From: Chara braunii
Lineage: Eukaryota; Streptophyta; Charophyceae; Charales; Characeae
Reading direction: 5' to 3'
Length of the DNA stretch: 27,615 bases
NCBI GenBank assembly: GCA_003427395.1
Contig: BFEA01000496.1
Coordinates: 383,162-410,776 of the forward strand
The translations under genes and the position numbers were made by a program. This document shows positions 20,196 through 27,615 of this stretch, piece by piece (positions within the stretch are counted from its first letter, which is position 1; the number at the start of each line of letters is the position of its first letter). Below the pieces are notes generated by a model. The model was not told where the DNA came from. It was given only the letters and a program-made list of their open reading frames with translations, and searched no databases.

Positions 20196-20714
20196 AATTG
20201 AGATCCCCTCAGATTATGGAAGGTGGGGATGTTGTTTATTGACGACAGTGTAACCCAGGTCGCGTGATAGTCCATCCTGTAAAGAGAGGGGTGGTTGGGA
20301 GACCTGTTGAGAGAGACCCCCTTCATGTGAAAAATGGGTGGTAGATTTAAGGACATGGTAAGAAATGCTTGAATGATAAAGTCTGACAAGAGGAACCAGG
20401 GTTACGAGTTGGAATCATTGGTGGAACTGAGAAGGTCGCAAGTCAGTGCATAAAGATGTCGTGGGATGTGTGGTCTGCTGTCTCTGATCAAGTCAATAGG
20501 CCACGGCCTCGTGTGAGCCCAGCGGTGAAATTGTTTGTGATTGTGAAAAGGGGCCATGCCCTCTATGTTGTCCCATAGGGGGCTGGTAAATACCCTTAAA
20601 AGTAAGGCAGATCCCTGCGTTGTCCCGCAGTGGCCCTGTGAGTTTGTTTTGCGACGCACCGCCTAGACACCTGTGTTAATCCTAAGGCATATTAGGGAAT
20701 ACCAAGCTAAACGG

Positions 20715-21015
20715 TAAAGGTTAGCACCTCTAGGGTGCAACCCCTATTGGATGGCTGCAAGCCAGTACAACCTGATTGCGGGCCCGCGTCTACCCACGGA
20801 GTAAGAGTTTAAGGGGTTATGCACGCCTCAGGGAAATTACTTCGGCGGGATGGCGGGGGATACGGTCGAGTTGTTCGAGCGCCCTGATTGAATGCTTATC
20901 AGGAGAAAAACTATCGTTGCATAACCAACGAAGGGACTGCCGCTAAAATAACAATGCGGTAGGTCGTAGATCTGGCTCGATTGACCAGGCTATGGTGGGC
21001 CAGGATCGAGACCTA
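20715..21015 (+). other. Stem-rich segment, candidate structured RNA
   Basis: Perfect complementary pairs visible by eye are GGTT/AACC enclosing GCACC/GGTGC near 20719-20742, TGGCT/AGCCA near 20752-20764, CCTGAT/ATCAGG at 20883-20903, CGTTG/CAACG near 20915-20930, CCGC/GCGG near 20940-20959 and CTCGAT/ATCGAG near 20976-21010. GGTTATGCA (20815-20823) can pair over long range with TGCATAACC (20918-20926). I do not recognise a known RNA family. Confidence 0.4.
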
Positions 21016-21058
21016 GCATTTTTGTACTAGACTGCAGAAGGAGCTGGGAGGAGAATTA

Positions 21059-21062
21059 TGTA

Positions 21063-21102
<40 letters not shown>
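21059..21102 (+). repeat. AT microsatellite in the 3' region
   Basis: An (AT)n run interrupted once by GTG near 21068, about 44 bp. No other signal is associated. Confidence 0.9.
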
Positions 21103-21104
<2 letters not shown>

Positions 21105-21478
21105 TGATTGTGAGGATTTTCACGAGGGAGGCGAGAGTGCCTTCTGAGGTCTCGTCTAAGGCCCGCGTCCCCGTGGGACTCTGCTTACGAGAGAGAGTCT
21201 AACGGGGACACTCAACGAGAAGCGGGCGTTTGTCTAGGACAAAGGGAAGAGGACGGTTTGAGGTGGCCTTTGGAACTTATGTTGTAGTATCGATGCGTAA
21301 TACACCGGCATCCTAATGTCAGGACACTGGAAACCCAGGTTGAAACCCCGACGGCATATAGTTATGTTGGCACATAATTGTTGGGGGCCTCAACCCTGAG
21401 CCTATCGGCTAATCGGATTGGTTCCATTCTCGTCAGCATTTGGAGTGTGAGTGAGCTTGTAGCCTTTTGATTTGACGT

Positions 21479-21496
21479 AGCGACGGGGACGTCGCT
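21479..21496 (+). other. GNRA-type hairpin just upstream of the 3' LTR
   Basis: AGCGACG-GGGA-CGTCGCT is a perfect 7-bp stem closed by a GGGA (GNRA) tetraloop. It lies 19 nt before the LTR start, where a polypurine tract would normally prime plus-strand synthesis. Confidence 0.45.
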
Positions 21497-24400
21497 TAAT
21501 AATAGTCCGGTAGGCTGTCGGCGCGAATACCCTTACAAGGGTATCCGCCCTGGTTTTTGCAAATGACAGGACAATCGGTTTGATTGAAATAAGTCGTGCG
21601 AGGCACGACCGCGTCCGGGACCCGCCCTGGTTAAGCTAGTGGGTGTATGGGCGCGCAATATTAAGGCGCGCGTGTGATTTTTCTGATTGAGTAGGCGGTC
21701 GGTCTAGCCGACCTACCTGGACCGTGTTACGGGCTCGATTAAGGGGTAAAAGTCCGGTTCCTGGGCGGCACGTGCGACCTACAGTAGGGCTGGCACGCCG
21801 ATAGACGCGTGGGATGGCCACGACGCGGTCCAAGCAGGTTGGCGCGGGTGCCTAGTGTTGGCACGCCGGTTGTAGGAAGGAAAGAGAGGGCCCAGGTTGT
21901 TTTTCCCAGGCCTAGGCACGGCGCGGCATCACTCCATATGGAAATCCACACCCAACTATCTCAGGCTTGGGCTTAGCCCTATAGGTTACGACGTCGAACT
22001 ATTGCCACGAAGATACAGGGATCGAGGCGGCGAGCGTCGGCACAGCAGCGGCGGAGCGTCAAGGAGAGTTGAGGGGGTTGAGGGCCCGGTGGGGCTGTCC
22101 CCCCTTGGTTTTGTTGGTAGGTGCGGCTATGGACCCGGCCTACGAGGCCGGTAGGGTACAGGTGGTTTTCGCTCCATGTTTATGATTTTTTCCTTTCATA
22201 TATGTTAGTTTACTTTATTGCTATTTGTTGTTTTTTGCTATTGTTCACGGACTCATTTGATTTAGGGGCGTGGTGGTGGAGCCGGTCGTACAAGATTCGG
22301 GGAACCGCGGATGGGGTGCGGCTGCGCCTAGGACCCTTGAGGTACTCGTTAAAGCGAGGAGCGGGTCGGGGTGCTTGTCACGGCCGCGGCCTGTAGGGTA
22401 TGGTGGGGGTACCGGCGCGAATCCGGCCTCGAAAGAGGGCCGGATCCGCGCCCAGGCGTCGTAAGGCCGACGGCGCTGAAGCCTCCAGCAGGCGGCGAGG
22501 GGTTGTGGGGTGTGGTCCTGGCCGAAGCCCCTCGGGAAAAGGGGAGAAAAGATTTCGGACGATACGGGGGAGTTCCGTCCGACTGCTGTGGGAAGGAAAG
22601 ATACGTGCCAAAGTCAGGGAGTGAACCCGGACGCGAACCGGGTTAGGGGCGGGTGCCAGGTGGTCAGAGGGGTAAATAGACCGGGCGACTTTTGGCGCAG
22701 CCGCGGGGCATCGCCCCGGTCCGACTCGTTGGGACACCAGTATGAGATTGGGGCGTGAAGATTCGCAGCAAATCCGGACGTAGGTTGCGTCGGGTGCATA
22801 CGAAGGAGGGGGTGTCGGTCGGTGTGAAGTCCTTCGGGACGTTTGAAAAGATTGGAACGATGCAGAGGGGAGTAGTGTGGCTCCTGCACAGGGGAGGCGG
22901 GCATAAGTTGAAGAAATTTTGTCATTAGCTTGTTTTGTCTCGCTGCCGAGACGATTGGATGCCGCGCTGACTAGAGACCGCGGTATGCGGGTTGTTGGTG
23001 ATCACGGCACAGCGGTAATCGGGGAGAAGGTGCTTTGCGCTAAAGGCTATCGGGGAGGAACCCGGACGGGTTCCGTGGTGAGGTGCGTTCGGAGATGGTG
23101 GGGAGGATGAGGTAGGGCAGTGGGCGCAGCGAAAGCAGGCGCTAAGACGAGGGACAGAGGAGCGCAATGCGGGAAGAAGGCGCGGAGCATTAGGAGGCGG
23201 GTGAAGACAGGTAGTGGGGAGTGGGATGAACCCGGCGGGGTTTCCCAGCCAGGTGCATACGGGCTGAGAGTCAGAGGTAGCAGAGTGACGGGAGTAGGGG
23301 TGACGGGTGGAGGGATAGTGACGACCACGGGGGCGAGACAGGGAGGGAGTGAGTCGGGGGAAGCGGGGTAACCGGCGCTGGGTGAGTGAATGTGGACGAG
23401 GAACGGGACGGGATGCATTCAGAGACGGAGAAAGGGGAGCAGAAGTGGGTTGCACGAACTATGGCCGGAGGGAGGCAGGATACTGTTGCCCCTCGTGGCT
23501 GTGGGGCTGATCACCGCGCTCCCATAACGAACTGAGCTATGTTGCTGGGCTCGACTGGAACGATCGTTTTCGTAGTGATCGTCGCGGTGCAGTTCGCAGC
23601 CCGACGCTGGTTGTAGTAGTGAATTACGGAAGTCGCCGACTCGAGCTGCTGATTTAGCCTCCTTTTGTAAGACTTCGTCAGTGTGAGTTTGGTTTGAACC
23701 TGGCCTGAGGAGTGGCCGGGTGCATTACATGAAGCAAGGTGTTGACTGCGCTGATCAGGTTATCACTAGGAGGCAACGAGCGAGTGCAGGCGTGGGGGAA
23801 CGAGAGAGGGATGGTAAGAGTCGGAGAGGGGGCACAGAAGTAAGGAAGAGGTCGGATACTTACCAAGCAGGAGCGAACGCCCCCCGCGATTACGGGCGGC
23901 AGTACGGCTACCATACCAATCGAATGTGCTCAGGGCCCGGCCATTCGGAAGGGCCTTCCTCAGTTCTCTCCTGCGCTCGATTGTGCCTGATCGAGTTGTC
24001 CGTTGTATCGCTCAAAGCCGACGGGACTGTGGTCCAACGGTGATAGCCTTTCGAACGATACCGACCCTCATAGGGGTTGTAGTCCACCTTCTCGTACTGG
24101 CCACGGGGCGGAGCCAGTGGGAGAGTAAGGTTGAGCTCACCTGTATTGCTAACTGCGATCATGTACGATAGCCTGTCGTCGAGATGAGTGGGCGGAGCGC
24201 AGCAACCAGTGTCAGGTCGTGTGTCCTACTGGTACCTCACGAGTGGAGCAGGCCTGCAGGAGGGGAAAGGACTGTGTGTTGCCTGTAAACCAGTCTGCTA
24301 ACCGGTGTATCATGCGAAGCCAACAGAAGTAGCCAAGGAATTGCAGACCAAGTTATTGGCCGATACCGTGTTAGTCTTGCTGCACGAGGTACTGAAGTAT

Positions 24401-25166
24401 GCGCGGCACCACGAGTTGGGTCGTGTTGGAGGAGTTCGCCGTTTGTGTGAGCACAGTGCAAGAGCTGAACGGCAGCGGAGGTTGCGGCTGAGGCACAAAT
24501 CAGCTGGTGCTCGCTAGACTGCAGCTGGCTTTCGCCGCATTGCAGCTGCCGGATCGTCGGGCTAACTGTTGATTGGGTGTTTACTGTGCCTGGCACGCCA
24601 TCTCGTCGCGCTTCGCCGCTACACATAGTGGCTACATCCTGAATCAGTTGCAGCTGTTGTACGCACAGTACCTTGCTGAGCTGGTGGTGCTCTTTCTATA
24701 GAGAACGTGGAGAGTGTGCTCTACATGGGCGGCTTTCCATTTGGCAGCGCAAGTGGAGGTTTGACTCGGGGGAGAGGCTGCTGTTGCAGTCTGGTGGGGT
24801 GGTGACAGGAAGGGGCTTGTTGCTGGGAGTTTGGGAGGACATCAGGGGACCAGCAGCTAGCGGGGAGACCACAGTTGATTAAGCGGGCTCTATATGTGGC
24901 CATCATTTCGGGGCCCTCAGGCGAATCAAGGAACTAAGGCCCTCTCTTGCAAGTCTGAGCGCACCTCCCTTGTATCTGAGAGTTTGAACATTCTCTCTTT
25001 CTGCCCTTCTTACTCTAACTGAGAGGAAGGCGGCAGGCGAGATTGCAACCCGTAATCCGCGCCAAGGCCCCTGTGGGAGGTTCGCCCCACCGATTGCAGG
25101 AGCTCTGCCGGAGTTTAGGCGAGGCTCTGGAGGCAGGGAATTGAGAGGTAACCATCCCTTTCCCTC

Positions 25167-25172
25167 TATATA
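25167..25172 (+). promoter_or_regulatory. TATA-like box in the 3' LTR
   Basis: This is the copy of the 6198 TATA-like box, again in a CCCTCTATATACC context, although flanking bases differ between LTRs. If active it would read outward towards 27615. Confidence 0.35.
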
Positions 25173-25412
25173 CCCTGACATAACCCCTACTTGTACGTCT
25201 TGCTATGTTTGACTGAGTGTACTGCATGCACCCCTACTTTGACGTTCGTTTGACTGACAGGACACAACTCAGATTAAGTAAAGGAGTGTGTGCACAATCT
25301 CAGTTTCGGTTTTTGTTGATTGTTTAAAGGCAGATTGTGAACGCAAGGGGTTGCATCTGGGGGAAGGGTGGGTGAAAGGTGGTTTTGCCTAAGCGTGAAT
25401 GGGTCTTATGGG

Positions 25413-26235
25413 GTTAGACCAGTTCAATAAGATTGGACGGCTTCACCGCTGTGTTTTATTTTTGAATTGCATGGAGAGTCAGACCAGTTCCATAAGATTG
25501 GACGGTCTGATTGCTCTGAATTGTGAGGGTTTGACTGTGGCTGACCTTTCAGGGGNCAAACCTGTACCATAAGATTGGAGGGTTTGGTTGCCATGTTTGA
25601 TTGGGGTTTGTTCTGTTCCTTTTGTTTCTGATCGAGGAGGTCTGAGCAAGTCCATAAGATTGGACAGCTCAGCCCCCCTCTTGTTTTATTCTGAGGGGAT
25701 AATCCTTGCTGAGAGCAGGGCATGTCCGTAAGATTGAACGGCCTTGGACTCATGCTGTACACTATTGGGTCAGAGAGAAATGAACCTGGCAGAGGACCAG
25801 ACCAGTTCCATAAGATTGGACGGTCTGGCCCAATGCCTCGCACATGCTGGAACCCAAAAGACTAAAATTTGGCTATATTTTATACTATCCTATTTATGAA
25901 CAGGCTAGCTAGGCATGGGTTTCATAAGATTAAACGGTCTGGCTATAGCTTATCATGAAATTAAGATAGTATAACTAAGAGTATAATTGAAGGTAACCCT
26001 GGGCAGGCTGGGCCTTGTTCTAAGATGAACGGCTCGGTCCTATGCCCAGTTTTTAAATACCAAGCTCAAAGAGGTATATATAAGTTGGATATAAAACAGT
26101 TCTGGGCGACTAAGCCTTGTTCTAAGATGGACGGCCTAGTCGTATGCCCAAAAAGAAGAGAGAAGTAGTTGTGCAACCTGTTCGTGTATACTCAATGACT
26201 GAGTTAGACAAGTTTCATAAGATTGAACGGTTTGA
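25413..26235 (+). repeat. UAAGAU-loop hairpin array (3' LTR copy)
   Basis: The same ten units as in the 5' LTR, all with TAAGAT in the loop. The first unit is decayed differently in the two LTRs: its stem has AAGA at 6465-6468 but TGGA in this copy, and TCCA there but TCAA here. Units two to ten are identical between the copies apart from one N at 25556. Confidence 0.85.
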
Positions 26236-26527
26236 ATTTATGTCCTATGTAAGCTGGGTATAAGGGGATAAAGCATTGAGAGGTTACAAACTATTGTTTG
26301 CAAGGACTGACTTGGGGTGACGAGAGTACTTACCTTTGTGGTTTTGCCTGCATGAGGCTGAGTGGGACTACTACTTGATTTGAGTGTCAAGTTGACAGGT
26401 AGTTGCTTTAGAGGTTCGCCTTGTGCTAGAGCGATAGGAGTTAGGTCAATTCCTGCATTTTCTGAGCTAAGTTTTTTACTTAGATCGATTCTCGTATTTT
26501 CTGGGATCTTTTGTTATACTTGGCTTT

Positions 26528-26849
26528 GTATAAATTTTGGTAAGCCACTTTCTCTACGGGAAGCGCTGCCGAAATTTCTACAAATCTGGGGAGTTAGTCA
26601 ATTCTTAACTTTTCAAAGTTCAACATGTCTAAAGTTCATGTATGGCTTAGTAAAAATCTGGAAAGTATCCTTTTCTAAAGGGAGTGCTGCCCAAATTTTT
26701 GCTAATTCAGGGAGTTAGATAAAATTGGACTTTGGAAAGTCAAAAACTATCTCTGCTCTCATATTCGGGTTGATATAAATTCTGAAAAGACACTTTTCCT
26801 ACGAGAAGCGCTGCCGAAATTTTCTTGATTTAGAGGAGTTAGATTATAT
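26528..26849 (+). repeat. Three ~121-nt tandem repeats (3' LTR copy)
   Basis: Identical to the array at 7559-7880. Same unit boundaries and the same GAAGCGCTGCC core. Confidence 0.7.
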
Positions 26850-27515
26850 TATGACAGATGGCGATTCTGGCGATCCACCCTGAACAGGGGAGATCCTGCC
26901 GTTAGTCTACCTTTGCTTGGGCACTGGCTTAGGGGTAGATTTTGATTTAGTTGGTAGCTAACTTGGGTGAGAATGTGCTATGGAGGGTCATCCCCCGTAT
27001 GCTGATGATTTAACTTGGGCATTGACCTGTCTTATGGTACAGACATTTTTTGGACATTCGATTCAGGACTTGGGCTAGTTCAGCTTGATCCTACGAGGAT
27101 CATCATCTGTTATCACTGATAACAGGTCGGTTGCCGATTCGTCGGNTCACGACTCAATTNCTACTCGCCCCCCANACTCAACCTAAANGGCTTTAGCCNN
27201 GGTGATCTTTTTGTTTGTTAAGGGTTTCACCCGGACTTTTATTGAATGGCCATTTAACAAAGGTACTGAGTATTTAATTGAGGTTGGTTGGCTGGAGGTT
27301 GGGGTTTGCATGGCTAAAGCGAGGGGTATGCGTATAGGAACTGGTTGGAGTTGACTCTACGTAGTGTGTGGACTCTTGTCTGACTTTTGATGTGATTGCA
27401 GGTATGTTCAAAGACTTGGGGTTTGGTTGGGCTGCCTTGCGGTCGCATATATATGTATGGCTAGGAGGAGACGCACTATGACTGTGAGAAGTGATCGTCA
27501 CATTATTATCCCCCT

Positions 27516-27520
<5 letters not shown>

Positions 27521-27558
<38 letters not shown>
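27521..27558 (+). repeat. AT microsatellite at the LTR break
   Basis: An (AT)n run of about 38 bp, longer than the 21-bp run in the 5' LTR. Sequence before it matches the 5' LTR and sequence after it does not, so it is the junction with another element. Confidence 0.9.
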
Positions 27559-27560
<2 letters not shown>

Positions 27561-27615
27561 GTTCAGCCTCCTGATGAGTCGGTGAAACTCCGACGAAACA
27601 GTTTGTCACAGCCCC
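27559..27615 (+). ncRNA. Hammerhead ribozyme core (type I, short stem III)
   Basis: CTGATGA at 27571-27577 is followed by stem II GTCGG/CCGAC (27578-27582 with 27590-27594, loop TGAAACT). Next come GAAA at 27595-27598, a 3-bp stem III ACA/TGT with loop GTT, and the cleavage triplet GTC ending at 27607. All invariant core bases are present. Stem I is the weak part: GGG at 27559-27561 can pair with CCC at the window end, but the bases next to the core do not pair. Very short stem III is characteristic of hammerheads in Penelope-like elements and related retroelements, which are often active as dimers. The host element lies beyond the window. Confidence 0.8.

Larger units (their letters stand above)
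19325..21515 (+). other. Noncoding 3' region between ORF3 and the 3' LTR
   Basis: About 2.2 kb with no supported gene. It holds isolated Ns at 19359-19423, a two-copy repeat with TAAG-containing hairpins at about 20103-20195, a stem-rich segment at 20715-21015, an AT microsatellite, and a perfect hairpin at 21479-21496 just before the 3' LTR. I do not see a classic polypurine tract immediately upstream of 21516. Confidence 0.6.
21516..27558 (+). repeat. 3' LTR, interrupted at its AT microsatellite
   Basis: It aligns with 2524-8572, starting TGTCGGCGCGAATACCC. The offset changes from 18992 to 18969 through small indels, including 10-bp and 16-bp deletions. By eye it differs by several percent up to about 25442. 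It is then identical over 25443-27330 except for one N, and diverges again before the AT run. Beyond 27558 the sequence is unrelated to the 5' LTR, so the last 730 bp expected are absent from the window. Confidence 0.92.
2524..27615 (+). mobile_element. Giant Ty3/gypsy-type LTR retrotransposon (3' end beyond the window)
   Basis: Direct repeats of more than 6 kb flank, in order, a tRNA-Asp primer-binding site, gag with a CCHC knuckle, DTGA protease, RT with YIDD, RNase H, integrase with HHCC and D,D,E, and a further Gag-like ORF. RNase H before integrase defines the Ty3/gypsy order. No chromodomain follows the integrase GPY module. The element spans about 25 kb or more. The coding region carries several frameshifts and stops, so this copy is not autonomous as read. 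The 3' LTR is interrupted at 27558, and no target-site duplication can be checked. Confidence 0.93.

Overview
This is a eukaryotic nuclear window dominated by one very large Ty3/gypsy-type LTR retrotransposon. Features that point to a plant or charophyte lineage are a primer-binding site complementary to the plant-type tRNA-Asp 3' end, gypsy domain order PR-RT-RNase H-IN, plant-like splice signals, dense AT microsatellites and scattered single N calls. My best guess is a charophyte alga such as Chara braunii, from recall of similar predicted proteins, unverified. There are no host protein genes that I can support.

Layout. (1) 1-2523: a fold-back (long inverted repeat) element. Arms at about 58-713 and 1793-2523 flank a loop of about 1.1 kb with two tRNA-like A-box/B-box segments. 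Its right arm ends exactly where the retrotransposon begins, so the retrotransposon appears to have inserted into it. (2) 2524-9302: the 5' LTR, about 6.8 kb, bounded by TGTCG...CGACA. It carries a TATA-like box, an array of ten hairpins sharing the hexaloop UAAGAU, and three ~121-nt tandem repeats. (3) 9305-9713: tRNA-Asp primer-binding site and a leader with a near-perfect splice donor. (4) 9714-16271: gag (CCHC knuckle), protease, RT, RNase H and integrase. These are recognisable end to end but broken by frameshifts and in-frame stops. (5) 16461-19324: a second Gag-like polyprotein downstream of pol, preceded by a strong branch-point/polypyrimidine/AG acceptor. It has a capsid-like helical block, a long acidic/proline-rich spacer, a coiled coil and a degenerate CCHC knuckle. 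(6) 19325-21515: a noncoding 3' region with a dense cluster of stem-loops and an AT microsatellite. (7) 21516-27558: the 3' LTR, which matches the 5' LTR until its AT microsatellite. It is then replaced by sequence carrying a hammerhead-ribozyme core that runs off the window end.

How the parts fit. Full-length RNA from the LTR promoter would carry the hairpin array in its leader and give Gag, Pro and Pol. A spliced RNA (donor near 9498, acceptor near 16438) would remove gag-pol and bring the second Gag-like ORF close to the 5' end. The copy is non-functional for protein as read. Most of its stops are one C-to-T or G-to-A transition from a sense codon. The LTRs differ by several percent by eye, except for a 1.9-kb block that is identical down to the positions of its N characters.

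The strongest candidates for something undescribed are the hairpin array with a fixed loop and compensating stems, the two-Gag architecture with a matching splice-site pair, and the structured RNA-like region near 20715-21015.
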